Source: SIG78 sp045533055 (GTDB lineage: Bacteria; Verrucomicrobiota; Lentisphaeria; Victivallales; Victivallaceae). Taken from it: 34,721 nt of DNA. Below the pieces are notes generated by a model. That model made no database searches. It had not been told where the DNA came from and saw only the letters and a list, made by a program, of their open reading frames with translations. The stretch lies in NCBI GenBank assembly GCA_045533055.1, contig JAZSHD010000115.1, forward strand, positions 1 through 34,721, read 5' to 3'. How positions within the stretch are numbered: the first letter of the stretch is position 1; the number at the start of each line of letters is the position of its first letter. Shown one piece after another: positions 1 to 8,558 of the stretch. A program made the position numbers and the translations under genes.

Positions 1-12
1 GGGTGATGGGGT

Positions 13-65
13 TTGGGGAAGAGGGAAAGAACCTTTCCTCAAAAAGGTTTTTCCCTCTTCCCCAA
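13..65. repeat. Long near-perfect palindrome (23-bp stem)
   Basis: Bases 13-27 pair perfectly with 51-65 (15 bp, G-rich against C-rich arm). The stem continues as 28 with 50 and 30-36 with 43-49, with only base 29 bulged, around a six-base loop at 37-42. It lies beyond the hldD terminator. It has no T-tract of its own on either strand, so it is not a simple factor-independent terminator. Its strength and purine/pyrimidine asymmetry suggest a dispersed REP-like element or a barrier between transcription units. Copy number elsewhere cannot be judged from this window. Confidence 0.75.
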
Positions 66-98
66 GGCTCCCATATCAACCTTTATCGGGAACAAAGC

Positions 99-135
99 AA
101 AAAAAAGGTTGCCGTAAAGCATCTTTAGTGCAACC
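99..135 (-). terminator. Factor-independent terminator after hldD
   Basis: On the minus strand, 22 bases after the hldD stop, GGTTGC pairs with GCAACC (135-130 with 112-107). An inner TAAAG/CTTTA stem extends the hairpin, and eight T residues follow (106-99). This is the classic terminator layout and closes the dehydrogenase-lptD-hldD operon. Confidence 0.8.
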
Positions 136-156
136 TTACATACTTGATGGGGTATT

Positions 157-1140
157 TTATTCGTCGCCGAGGTATTTGCCCGGCAGGCAGTAGTTTACCA
201 GATAGTCGTGCACTGCATCGTGCAATGACATCACTTCGTCGGTATAGCCTATGGAACGCATTTTGTCCATTTCTGCACAGGTGTAATACTGGTATTTGCC
301 CTTCAAGTGTTCGGGCATTTCTATATATTCCACATTTTCAGGCGTATTCAATGCTTCAAACGCATAAGTTACCATGGAGTTCCAGGTTTCGGCTCTGCCG
401 CTGCCCACATTGAACAGGCCGCAGGCATCGGGTCTTACGCAGGCAAGGTGCCACAGCATTTTTACGGCGTCTTTCACATAAAGGAAGTCCCGCATCTGTT
501 CGCCGTCGGCGTATTCGGGTTTATAGCTCTTGAAAAGCTGCATCTTGCCTTCGGCAGTTATCTGCTCAAAGGCTCGCAGCACCACGCTCCGCATACCGGC
601 TTTGTGGTATTCGTTGGGCCCGTAGACATTGGAAAATTTGCACCCCGCCAATTTTCCCAGCCAGCCCCGCTTTTTGGCGTAAAGGTCAAACATCTGCTTG
701 CTGTAACCGTACATATTCAATGGCCGCAGTGCCTCGATATTGCTTTCGTCGTCGCAATACCCCAGCGAACCGTCGCCGTAAGTGGCACAGCTGGAAGCGT
801 AGATCATACGGATATTGTTCCAAACCGCAAAATCCGCCAGCTTGCAGGTGTACTGAAAGTTGTTATGCACCAGATAAGTGGCGTCCAATTCAGTAGTCGA
901 AGAACATGCCCCCAGGTGCATGATGCCATCGATCTTGCAATTATTGAAATCTCCGGCTTCCAGCCTGGCGATAAACTGCTCTTTTTCCATGTAGTCATTG
1001 TAACGCAGTGCCCGGAGATTTTTCCACTTTTCGGAAGTGCCCAAATGGTCAACTATCAATATATCTTCAATACCGTTTTTGTTCCACTGCCAGACAACCG
1101 CACTGCCGATCAGACCGGCTCCGCCTGTTACGATCCACAT
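157..1140 (-). CDS. hldD: ADP-L-glycero-D-manno-heptose 6-epimerase
   Basis: This is the last step of ADP-heptose synthesis for the LPS inner core: it epimerises ADP-D-glycero- to ADP-L-glycero-D-manno-heptose in the cytoplasm. The 327-residue protein is an extended SDR of normal family length. It has an N-terminal NAD(P)-binding motif TGGAGLIGSA (residues 5-14), active-site serines in SSCATYG (116-122) and the YxxxK pair Y144/K148. The HldD-typical stretch NVYGPNEYHKAGMRSVV follows. The ATG is preceded by AGGAG at good spacing. It lies 20 bases after lptD on the same strand, so heptose synthesis and LPS export are transcribed together. gmhA, an early step of the same pathway, lies about 7 kb away in another operon. 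The identification is firm. Confidence 0.93.
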   Translation of the reverse strand: MWIVTGGAGLIGSAVVWQWNKNGIEDILIVDHLGTSEKWKNLRALRYNDYMEKEQFIARLEAGDFNNCKIDGIMHLGACSSTTELDATYLVHNNFQYTCKLADFAVWNNIRMIYASSCATYGDGSLGYCDDESNIEALRPLNMYGYSKQMFDLYAKKRGWLGKLAGCKFSNVYGPNEYHKAGMRSVVLRAFEQITAEGKMQLFKSYKPEYADGEQMRDFLYVKDAVKMLWHLACVRPDACGLFNVGSGRAETWNSMVTYAFEALNTPENVEYIEMPEHLKGKYQYYTCAEMDKMRSIGYTDEVMSLHDAVHDYLVNYCLPGKYLGDE

Positions 1141-1160
1141 AGATTTTTCTCCTGAAAAAA

Positions 1161-3827
1161 TTATTCTTCCACATCAGTAAGTTTTGATACAGTATCACGG
1201 CTGACCCGATTCAAGGGGTCTTCCCAGCCAACAAGGGTTGCGTACACGGCAAAGGAAATTTCCTTTTCAGCTTCGTAATCATCGTCACGGGTCCGCTCAA
1301 ACTCCACTAATGCACTCAAACGCACGCAGTGGAAAAGCCGCGAAACTGCAATGGCATGCCGGGTAAAGGCTCCTTCTTCCAGATTGTATTCCAGCTTGTA
1401 AGAAGCAAAGGTCTTGCGGTCCGGAGTAATAGGGGCTGTTACACCGAAGGTGAATGCCTGCACCCGGTTGCGGGTGTAGTAACTGTCGAATGCCGTAGAA
1501 TACAACTCCGTAAGCGTACTGCCCATGGAGTAAACCGGCCGGGAGGCGTAGGCATCGCGATAGTCGTAAGTAAGAATAAAGGTCACATCTTCAATGGGCT
1601 TATACTCCACGCCGAAGTAGAGCCGGTTGAAGAAACTGCCCGACATCCCGGGCCGCCCCGCCTTTCTGTTGCCCCGCTCCGCCTGAACATTGTGTGCATG
1701 ATTTCCGCCTGCATCAATACTCATAAAGCCGGAGAAAGAGAGTTCTTTAACAGGATTAAAGCTCAGCTTGGTGCAGAAATCGCCCACATGGTTGTAGTCA
1801 TCATCGTCGTCAAAGTGTATATCCCAGTAGTTTTCCATGGAAAACCACTCGTGGATATACGAATCATTGAATCCGCCCCGCCGGGTCTGCAAGCGGTTAC
1901 GCAGCCCCAGCCGCAGAAAATTCATCCCTTCATAACGGTCTATTTCGTCAAAGAAAAGCAATTTGTTGCGGTTTACCGTCGGGTCGGATATAAATGTGTA
2001 GTTTATATATGGTTCGCAAATGTGCCGTAAACCATCCATGCCGAAGAAATCACTGCGTATATTCTGCCAGGTGTTGTAGATCTTGGTGTTGGCCTCCACG
2101 CCAAACTCCGCCAGCACCCGGAACTTGCTGTGCCCGTGGTCATCGTAATTGAGTACCGGTACGCCGAAATCCTCCCGGGAATCCGCAGCTGCCTGCATCA
2201 TAAAAATTCCATCCTGACTGATCTTGTTGCGGGAGGAATTGGTGTACCCGGTCATGCGGATACCGGCACGGGGCACGATATTGATGTAATCGGTTCGGAT
2301 GGGAAAATAGAGGAAGTTGACCGTATCAAACCGGCCGGTTTCGTAATTTTTAAGTCTGCCGTAAGGATTTCTCCATGGCCGGTCAAACTTTGCCCAGTTC
2401 ATTTTCAATATATCGGCAGTATGAGAGCCTTGATAGTACAAATTGCTGCCGGGTAATATCTCCTGCCGCTGCACATCCAAACGCACTTCCGGCATCTTCT
2501 GGACAGTAGTGTAAAAATCATTTACCTGAAAACGGGTGTAAAGCGATGCCGAAAAACGGTCATGCTGATACTCCAGTGCCGCGTATGTTGCCGGTTCGGT
2601 TACCGCATCCGCCCGTTCCGGAAAATAGTCATCGAGCATGTACGGATCGCTCATCCATTCCAGTTGTGCCCGGAAATCCAACCGGGGCGTTATGTGGGTA
2701 CGGTGGGTTATCTGCAGATCGAACCGCTGGTGGGGTATTTCAAACCGGCTTTTGCCCAATGGATTTTTCGGGTCGCCGCCGCTGCTTTCGTATGGTTCCT
2801 GATCGTAAATGCCGTAAGCATTGATCACGGTACGGGAGTTTTCGGTAGTTATTGAGGTGCGTTCACCATAACCGATACCCCGCTTGCTGTAAAAATCCAA
2901 CTCCAGCGAGGTGGAAGTGTTGGGGTATTCCAGAAACTGGAATTTCTTGGTCAGCAATACATAGTCACCCCAGTCACCGCTGCGGCCGATCTGGGTACTG
3001 AACAACCCTGGACTTTCATCTTTGGGCGTATAGATCATAGGCAGCCAGAAAACCGGCACCCCGTAAATCCGCAATGTTGAGTTGTAGCCCCACAAGCTGT
3101 AATGAGTGTAATCTTTTTCGGTATTTTCAAAACCGAATCCCTCGGTTTCGTGGGGGTAGATATTGGCACTGCCCATGCCGATACTGAAGTGGCTCTGATC
3201 TTCAAACAAATATTCGCAGCTGGATACCTCCACTCCTTGCAGTTTCAGCTCGCCCCCCGGCTGACGCACGCCCCGTTTGGCTTTGCAGACAAAATTGCTT
3301 GCCCGCAGGAGCAAATCAGTAAAAGTCATCATCCCCGTAAGCATATTGCCCGACATGCGGCTGGCTTGTACCGCACTGGAGTTACGGGCAACTTCCACCT
3401 GAAGTTTCTGATTGCCCAGTGGATCGACTGTTACTCCCTTGATTTCGGCAAACATCCCCGGCTCTTTCCTGAGCAGTTCAAATTCCTCCAGCGTTACATT
3501 ACGGTATTCCTTCTTTACCGTGTAAAAAGTTATGTTGCCTTTAGCTTCGATATCCCGGCTTTCCAAATCGATCATTGCCGAATCGGCGGTAATGGTCATG
3601 TTGCCGTAGGGTATGTATACATTGCCTTTGACAAAGAGTGTTTTGCCCACCAGACGCCACTGGTCAGCCCGGGCATGCTGCAGATCACCGGGCTGCCGTT
3701 TGGGCGATTCAAAACCCGTATCAAAGCCGCCGCCGAATGCTGCACAAATTCCGGAAAACGGCAAAAGCGTTGCTGACACTGTAAAAAGTGCCAACAACAG
3801 CTTTTTGATTGTCCGGTTTATTTGCAT
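1161..3827 (-). CDS. lptD: LPS-assembly outer membrane protein LptD
   Basis: LptD is the outer membrane barrel that, with lipoprotein LptE, inserts LPS into the outer leaflet. The 888-residue protein starts with a signal peptide (basic TIKK, hydrophobic run, cleavage near CAA-FGG). It continues with an OstA/LptA-like beta-jellyroll segment (about residues 55-165, including ADQWRLVGKTLFVKGNVY). The rest is a long, aromatic-rich, strand-alternating barrel. The family-typical phrase GVPVFWLPMIYTPKDESPG is present. At 888 residues it is a little longer than the E. coli protein. I chose the ATG at 3827; a TTG one codon upstream is also possible. No clear Shine-Dalgarno sequence precedes it, and the AT-rich upstream bases overlap the end of the dehydrogenase, so translational coupling is likely. 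An acidic run FDDDDDY lies in the barrel half, probably in an external loop. Confidence 0.9.
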   Translation of the reverse strand: MQINRTIKKLLLALFTVSATLLPFSGICAAFGGGFDTGFESPKRQPGDLQHARADQWRLVGKTLFVKGNVYIPYGNMTITADSAMIDLESRDIEAKGNITFYTVKKEYRNVTLEEFELLRKEPGMFAEIKGVTVDPLGNQKLQVEVARNSSAVQASRMSGNMLTGMMTFTDLLLRASNFVCKAKRGVRQPGGELKLQGVEVSSCEYLFEDQSHFSIGMGSANIYPHETEGFGFENTEKDYTHYSLWGYNSTLRIYGVPVFWLPMIYTPKDESPGLFSTQIGRSGDWGDYVLLTKKFQFLEYPNTSTSLELDFYSKRGIGYGERTSITTENSRTVINAYGIYDQEPYESSGGDPKNPLGKSRFEIPHQRFDLQITHRTHITPRLDFRAQLEWMSDPYMLDDYFPERADAVTEPATYAALEYQHDRFSASLYTRFQVNDFYTTVQKMPEVRLDVQRQEILPGSNLYYQGSHTADILKMNWAKFDRPWRNPYGRLKNYETGRFDTVNFLYFPIRTDYINIVPRAGIRMTGYTNSSRNKISQDGIFMMQAAADSREDFGVPVLNYDDHGHSKFRVLAEFGVEANTKIYNTWQNIRSDFFGMDGLRHICEPYINYTFISDPTVNRNKLLFFDEIDRYEGMNFLRLGLRNRLQTRRGGFNDSYIHEWFSMENYWDIHFDDDDDYNHVGDFCTKLSFNPVKELSFSGFMSIDAGGNHAHNVQAERGNRKAGRPGMSGSFFNRLYFGVEYKPIEDVTFILTYDYRDAYASRPVYSMGSTLTELYSTAFDSYYTRNRVQAFTFGVTAPITPDRKTFASYKLEYNLEEGAFTRHAIAVSRLFHCVRLSALVEFERTRDDDYEAEKEISFAVYATLVGWEDPLNRVSRDTVSKLTDVEE

Positions 3828-3836
3828 CAAAATTTA

Positions 3837-5495
3837 TTATTTTTCAAATTTATCCAACAGAGCTTTTTCGGTTTTGCTGGTGTAGAACCCCTGCTCATCG
3901 TAGGTAGAGGCAGCTTCCGGCAGAATGTCGGCAAGCTGGCTTACCGGAGTAAGCGGCATATCTTCGCAGTTGGGGAAAATCACCGTCTTGCCCGGGAATT
4001 TGGCATTGGCCACAGCGTCCAGACCCTTCTTGAGATCCTGCATACCGCCGATGGCTGCCAGAGCGGTCACCGGCTGCAGTTTGCCGGTGGTCGCCAGTTC
4101 CAGCGTGTGCCGCAAGTGAGCGGTTTTGCTGCCGGAAGAACCGATGTAACGGCCGCCGTTGTGGGCGATGGCCGCCAGATCGAGTTCGCCTTCTTTACCC
4201 GCAGGAATACCGGCAAAAATGTTCATCAGGCCGTCTTTGCCCAGGTGAGCTGCCGACTGCATAAGCACCGGAACTACCGGCACAAGCATAACGATATCGT
4301 CAAAACCTTCGGGAGCAAAGTCGGTGAGGACTTTTTCAAATTCTTCAGCACTCATGGTGGTGGGGTTCACCGCCACAAATTCAATGCCCCGCTCGGCGAT
4401 CTTGTCAGCCAGCAGGCGTTTGACATTGTCGATACGGCTCTGGTCCATATCCGAAACCAGAATGCGTTTGGGGCCGTTGGGGTTTTCCACCGCCATCTGG
4501 GTATGCATCTGGCCCATGGCACCGGCACCGCCGGGGAGCCAGCAGGAACCGCCGGCTTTCATGGTGCTGCGGACATTGCGGCCGTAAGCACTGGAGATGT
4601 CCCGGGTAGTGGTTCCCTGATAGAACCAGCCCTGATAGTGGATGCTGCCCACATCAAAGGAGAGTTTTTCGGCAGGGAGTTCGCCGCCGAAGCTTACCAC
4701 TGCACCGAAAGCACCCAATTTGGCGGCTTTGGCGGTAGTTTCCACGCAGCGGTCGGCTATAAAAATATCATCGAATTTTTCATCTTCCGGCAAAGCGTCA
4801 ACTTTGACCGCCTTCATGCCCAGCTCGGCTTCCAATGCCGCGGTCGCCGCATCGTCCAGACCGCAAACGGTCAAGCTGGCGGGCTTGTTGGCTTTGACTG
4901 CCGCACCGGCAGTGTAAACATTACCGGCCTTACCCACCACCAGCAGTTTGCCGCCGGCTTTGGGGGCGGTGCGGTTTTCGATCATGTAAGCTGCCTGCAC
5001 GCAGGTCCAGGGTTCCAGCAGAGCCGCCACGGCACTGGGCATGTGTTCGGCTACGGGCAGAAGATAGCAGCCTTCGTCGCCGTTGAGCACCCGCTGATCC
5101 AGCACGCTGTACTGTGCCATACCGCCGTCGATGGCGTAACCGTAGGCAAAACCTTTGCCGTTGACATAAATATCGGCCTGAATGATGAAACGCTGACCGA
5201 CTTCATACTGTTTGGCAAGTTTGGCACCAACTTTGACCACGCTCATAACTGCTTCGTGACCGGGGATGACCGGATCGGTGGCAAGATTTTCGGAGATGAC
5301 CCGGGGGTGGCTTTCTCCGGCACGGATCAATTTTACATCTGAAAAACAAAGACCGATGGCGTCGATCCGAACCAGCAGTTCGTCATCTTTGATCTCGGGA
5401 ACATTTACCACGCAGGGCTTGTCATCTTTACCAAAGGCTTCAAAACCGGTGCCGAACAATGGCCACGCCAACATTTTTTCAGGGATTGTGCTCAT
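3837..5495 (-). CDS. Zinc-dependent MDR dehydrogenase with two consecutive Rossmann domains
   Basis: This is a medium-chain (MDR) alcohol or polyol dehydrogenase-type oxidoreductase of 552 residues; usual members have 340-410. The GroES-like catalytic domain (1-180) carries catalytic zinc ligands C50, H80 and E81 (CFSD and GHE motifs) and the LLEPW helix at 159-163. The four-cysteine structural-zinc loop is absent. Two cofactor-domain-like segments follow. The first (about 183-312) has a degraded glycine motif, VVGKAGNVYTAG. The second (about 317-525) has an intact GGAGAMG (322-328). Both end with a similar phrase (IHYQGWFYQGTTT and IAHNGGRYIGSSG), which suggests internal duplication. It resembles sorbitol or L-sorbose-1-phosphate reductase-type enzymes, but the substrate cannot be stated. 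AGG-type ribosome binding and a strong promoter precede it, and lptD follows after 9 bases. Confidence 0.8.
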   Translation of the reverse strand: MSTIPEKMLAWPLFGTGFEAFGKDDKPCVVNVPEIKDDELLVRIDAIGLCFSDVKLIRAGESHPRVISENLATDPVIPGHEAVMSVVKVGAKLAKQYEVGQRFIIQADIYVNGKGFAYGYAIDGGMAQYSVLDQRVLNGDEGCYLLPVAEHMPSAVAALLEPWTCVQAAYMIENRTAPKAGGKLLVVGKAGNVYTAGAAVKANKPASLTVCGLDDAATAALEAELGMKAVKVDALPEDEKFDDIFIADRCVETTAKAAKLGAFGAVVSFGGELPAEKLSFDVGSIHYQGWFYQGTTTRDISSAYGRNVRSTMKAGGSCWLPGGAGAMGQMHTQMAVENPNGPKRILVSDMDQSRIDNVKRLLADKIAERGIEFVAVNPTTMSAEEFEKVLTDFAPEGFDDIVMLVPVVPVLMQSAAHLGKDGLMNIFAGIPAGKEGELDLAAIAHNGGRYIGSSGSKTAHLRHTLELATTGKLQPVTALAAIGGMQDLKKGLDAVANAKFPGKTVIFPNCEDMPLTPVSQLADILPEAASTYDEQGFYTSKTEKALLDKFEK

Positions 5496-5538
5496 AACTT
5501 TACCTCAATATTATATTAGGGTTTTCTGTTGATTCAAT

Positions 5539-5567
5539 ATTATAACCCGACTTACCAGAAAAGTCAA
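5539..5567 (-). promoter_or_regulatory. Sigma-70-type promoter for the dehydrogenase-lptD-hldD operon
   Basis: On the minus strand TTGACT (5567-5562), a 17-base spacer and TATAAT (5544-5539) form a near-consensus promoter. It is the best in the window. Transcription would start near 5532, giving a leader of about 37 bases. A second, weaker pair, TTGAAT (5537-5532) and TATAAT (5515-5510), lies just downstream but would leave almost no leader. Confidence 0.75.
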
Positions 5568-5582
5568 GTCCAACGGGAACGA

Positions 5583-6494
5583 TTATTTTGCCAGATTGCG
5601 GTAAATCATACTCATTACCGCTTTCTGCACATGCAGACGGTTCTCGGCTTCGTCGAAAACTATGGACATGTTTTTGTCATCCATAACATCGGCAGAAACT
5701 TCTTCGCCCCGGTGGGCGGGCAGACAGTGCAGGAATTTTACATCCTTTGCCGCCAGTGCCATCAACGCCTTGTTGACCTGATACGGTGCCAATGTTGCCA
5801 GACGCTTGGCTCGTTCTTCTTCAAAGCCCATGCTCACCCATACATCGGTATATACATAGTTGGCACCCTTCATGGCTTCCGCCGGATCTTCGCACCACTC
5901 CACATAAGGAGCACACTCCTTGAGGATCGCTGCACTGGGAGCGTACTCTTTGGGGCTGGCGATGACCATTTTCATACCCGTAAGTTTGGCACCCAGCATC
6001 AGGGAGTTGGCAATGTTGCTGGCACCGTCGCCGACAAATACGCACTTGACATCCAGAGTTTTGCTGTATTCTTTGATAGTAAAGAGGTCGGCAAGGATCT
6101 GGCAGGGGTGGTAATCGTCGGTCAAAGCGTTGATCACCGGGATCGTGGCGACCCGGGCAAGCTCTTCGATATCCGCCTGCGAAAAGGTACGGATCACGAT
6201 CCCGTGCAAATAACGGCTCAATACATTGGCTGTGTCGCTGACGGTTTCGCCCCGGCCCAGCTGCATCTTGGTACTGTCCAGATAAAGCGGATTGCCGCCC
6301 AATTCATGCACGCCCACTTCAAAAGATACCCGGGTACGGGTGGATGATTTGGCAAAAATCAAACCGATGCTTTTGCCTTTGAGGGTATTGCCTTCGACTT
6401 TGCCCCGGTTCTGCTTGAGGTAAGCAGTCAGTTCAAAGAGTTCATCCAATTCACTTCTGCTGATATCCCGCAGAGTCAATAAGTCTTTATACAT
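5583..6494 (-). CDS. argF: Ornithine carbamoyltransferase
   Basis: This enzyme transfers the carbamoyl group of carbamoyl phosphate to ornithine to give citrulline in arginine biosynthesis; it is cytoplasmic and normally trimeric. The 303-residue protein has normal family length. It carries the carbamoyl phosphate site SSTRTR, the HPCQ motif within DDYHPCQILAD, an ornithine-side SMGFEEE-like segment and the HCLPAHRG motif near the C-terminus. The ATG is preceded by AGGAG at 8 bases. It follows argD by 17 bases on the same strand, forming a two-gene arginine operon. The annotation as OTC rather than aspartate carbamoyltransferase rests on HCLP and overall similarity. Confidence 0.95.
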   Translation of the reverse strand: MYKDLLTLRDISRSELDELFELTAYLKQNRGKVEGNTLKGKSIGLIFAKSSTRTRVSFEVGVHELGGNPLYLDSTKMQLGRGETVSDTANVLSRYLHGIVIRTFSQADIEELARVATIPVINALTDDYHPCQILADLFTIKEYSKTLDVKCVFVGDGASNIANSLMLGAKLTGMKMVIASPKEYAPSAAILKECAPYVEWCEDPAEAMKGANYVYTDVWVSMGFEEERAKRLATLAPYQVNKALMALAAKDVKFLHCLPAHRGEEVSADVMDDKNMSIVFDEAENRLHVQKAVMSMIYRNLAK

Positions 6495-6511
6495 CAGTAG
6501 TTCTCCTGTAA

Positions 6512-7717
6512 TTATTCTTCGATAGTTTTTGCATAGTCCGCCAGACCGGCAGCGATGCGTTCAAGTGCCAGATCAGCTTCGGCACGGGTGATGTTCAAGG
6601 GCGGCAGCAGACGCAAGACCGTTTCGCCGGCCGTAAGAGTGATGAGTTTGTGCTTGAGGATGGCAGCAGACAATGCACCCGCCGGACGATCCAGCACCAC
6701 ACCGATCATCAAGCCCTTGCCCCGCACTGCTTTGCAGAACTTGTACTTGCTGATGATCTTGCCCAGTTCACGCATCAGATATTCGCCTTGAGCGTTGACA
6801 TTTTTCAGAATATCTTCTTTTTCAAAAACTTCCTGCACTGCCAACGCAGCCGCACTGACCAGCGGAGTACCGCCGAAGGTGCTGGCGTGTTCGCCGGGAA
6901 CCAGAATGTTGGCGTATTTGCGTTTGACCACAAATGCCCCCATGGGCAGACCGTTGGCAAGAGCTTTGGCCATGGAGAAGGCATCCGGCTCCACGCCGAA
7001 ACTCTGCCAGGCGTACAAAGTGCCGATACGGCCCATGCCGCACTGAACTTCGTCAAAAAGCAGCATCAGATTCTTTTCGTCGCAAAGCTGACGCACCTGT
7101 TTGAGGTACCCCGGATCGGCGGGCAATATGCCGCCTTCGCCCTGCACAGGTTCCAGCAATATTGCACAGGTTTTATCAGTTATGGCACCTTTAAGAGCTT
7201 CGATATCGTTGTAAGGCACCTGGCTGAAACCGGGCATATCCGGCTCAAAGCCCTTGCGGTACTTGGCACGGCCGGTGGCGGCCAGAGTGGCAAGAGTTCT
7301 GCCGTGGAAGCTGTTATCCATGGAAATAATGTGATTTCTGCCGGTGGCATTACCGAATTTCCGTGCCAGTTTGATCAAGCCTTCGTTGGCTTCGGCTCCG
7401 GAGTTGGCAAAGAATACCGCACCGTCGAAACACTTGGAAATAAGTTTTTCCGCCAGACGGGGTGTTACATCGTTGAGGTACAAATTGGAGATGTGCACCA
7501 AAGTCGCCGCCTGATCGGCAATGGCTTTGGTGATCGCCGGGTGGGCGTGACCCAGGTTGCAGACGCTGATACCGGAAGCAAAGTCCAGATATTCCACATC
7601 TTTTTCGTCGTAGAGGTAAGCACCTTTGCCGCGGGTAAAGTATTGTGCCGGGGCATAGGTTTGCAATACATAGTTTTTGAACAGCTCAAAAGACTTTTCA
7701 CTGCCGTTCCAGTTCAT
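6512..7717 (-). CDS. argD: Acetylornithine aminotransferase (PLP-dependent, class III)
   Basis: This enzyme converts N-acetylglutamate semialdehyde to N-acetylornithine with glutamate as amino donor; in some bacteria it also acts on succinyl-diaminopimelate. The 401-residue protein has the class III fold signatures. These are the PLP phosphate segment NSGAEANEGLIKLARK, the LLFDEVQCGMGR stretch with the PLP-contacting aspartate, and SMAKALANGLPMGAF, whose lysine forms the Schiff base. I chose the ATG at 7717 because AAGGAG ends 8 bases before it. A GTG three codons upstream directly abuts that site and is unlikely. argF follows immediately, which supports the arginine role over other class III aminotransferases. 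Confidence 0.93.
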   Translation of the reverse strand: MNWNGSEKSFELFKNYVLQTYAPAQYFTRGKGAYLYDEKDVEYLDFASGISVCNLGHAHPAITKAIADQAATLVHISNLYLNDVTPRLAEKLISKCFDGAVFFANSGAEANEGLIKLARKFGNATGRNHIISMDNSFHGRTLATLAATGRAKYRKGFEPDMPGFSQVPYNDIEALKGAITDKTCAILLEPVQGEGGILPADPGYLKQVRQLCDEKNLMLLFDEVQCGMGRIGTLYAWQSFGVEPDAFSMAKALANGLPMGAFVVKRKYANILVPGEHASTFGGTPLVSAAALAVQEVFEKEDILKNVNAQGEYLMRELGKIISKYKFCKAVRGKGLMIGVVLDRPAGALSAAILKHKLITLTAGETVLRLLPPLNITRAEADLALERIAAGLADYAKTIEE

Positions 7718-7754
7718 GATAAACACTCCTTATATAAAATTTTAAAAATATTAA

Positions 7755-7782
7755 AGAATAGCTTCGGAAAATATTAATGTAA
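7755..7782 (-). promoter_or_regulatory. Possible promoter for argD-argF
   Basis: Minus-strand TTACAT (7782-7777), a 16-base spacer and TATTCT (7760-7755) lie 38 bases before the argD start in an AT-rich divergent intergenic region. The match is moderate, and other AT-rich hexamers nearby could serve. I saw no clear ARG-box palindrome. Confidence 0.3.
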
Positions 7783-7865
7783 CACGCTTTTGCTGTTTTT
7801 ACAAGTAAAAAGCCTTTTTATCTTATGATAAACCTCTAAAAGTGCTGATTTTATGCGAAATATTC

Positions 7866-7894
7866 TTGCAAGAGTGGATAAATCGTGTTAAATT
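7866..7894 (+). promoter_or_regulatory. Promoter for the gmhA-uppS-cdsA cluster
   Basis: TTGCAA (7866-7871), a 17-base spacer and TAAATT (7889-7894) give a reasonable sigma-70-type promoter. The start would fall near 7901, followed by AAGGA at 7910-7914 and the gmhA ATG at 7923. Confidence 0.5.
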
Positions 7895-7922
7895 ACCCCG
7901 AAACATGTGAAGGATTTACATT

Positions 7923-8558
7923 ATGAACAGATTTGTTGAAGAGCTTATTACCCGCTATCCGGTGCTGGAAAGCATTGCCGGAGAGATCGACCGTGCCGCC
8001 ACGCTGCTCATAGAGTGTGCATTGCAAGGCAATAAAATACTCACAGCCGGTAACGGCGGCAGTGCTTCCGATGCCGACCATATCACCGGCGAACTCTTGA
8101 AGGGGTTTATCAAAAAGCGGCCGCTGCCCCCGGAAACTGTGGAAAAATTTGCCGCTCAAAACAAGCCCGGTGCCGTGGAGCTTGCCCGCTCTTTGCAAAT
8201 GGGCATAAGTGCTGTGAATCTGGGCAACGCACAAGCTCTGGTCAGTGCCTTTGGCAATGATGTGAATCCGCAGGCGGCTTATGCTCAACATTTGTGGGCA
8301 CTGGCACGCCCCGGCGATGTATTCATTGGTATTTCCACCGGCGGCAATGCCGAAAATATCCGTCTGGCACTTATGGCAGCCAAGGCGGCGGGAGTCAAAA
8401 GCATATTGCTTACCGGCAGTAAAAACGGCGTTTGCTGTGAATACAGTGATGTAGTCATCGCCGCCCCGGAAAAGGAAACTTTTAAGATCCAGGAGCTGCA
8501 TTTGCCCATTTATCACGCTCTTTGCATGGCAGTTGAGGAGGCGTTGTACCGTGAGTGA
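7923..8558 (+). CDS. gmhA: Phosphoheptose isomerase (SIS domain)
   Basis: This protein probably converts sedoheptulose 7-phosphate to D-glycero-D-manno-heptose 7-phosphate, the entry to ADP-heptose and the LPS core. It is 211 residues, with one sugar isomerase (SIS) domain. The phosphate loop GNGGSASDADH is at 43-53 and a second sugar-phosphate loop, STGGNAENI, at 138-146. The metal ligands of GmhA are conserved with correct spacing: H53/E57 (HxxxE) and Q190/H198. AAGGA lies 8 bases before the ATG. It overlaps uppS by 8 bases. The presence of hldD nearby supports the heptose role, although closely related SIS isomerases with other substrates exist. Confidence 0.85.
   Translation: MNRFVEELITRYPVLESIAGEIDRAATLLIECALQGNKILTAGNGGSASDADHITGELLKGFIKKRPLPPETVEKFAAQNKPGAVELARSLQMGISAVNLGNAQALVSAFGNDVNPQAAYAQHLWALARPGDVFIGISTGGNAENIRLALMAAKAAGVKSILLTGSKNGVCCEYSDVVIAAPEKETFKIQELHLPIYHALCMAVEEALYRE

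Noticed and set aside
307..1155. Long plus-strand open frame opposite hldD
   Set aside because: It is antisense to a gene with all HldD motifs, has a biased composition and lacks any recognisable domain; it is a shadow of the third-codon-position pattern.
3822..5342. 506-codon plus-strand open frame opposite the dehydrogenase
   Set aside because: Although long, it reads as Gly/His/Phe-rich antisense sequence, has no domain, and the opposite strand has a promoter, ribosome-binding site and zinc-enzyme motifs.
7727..7922. ARG-box or other operator in the argD/gmhA divergent gap
   Set aside because: The stretch is AT-rich with many partial palindromes; none was clear enough to support.
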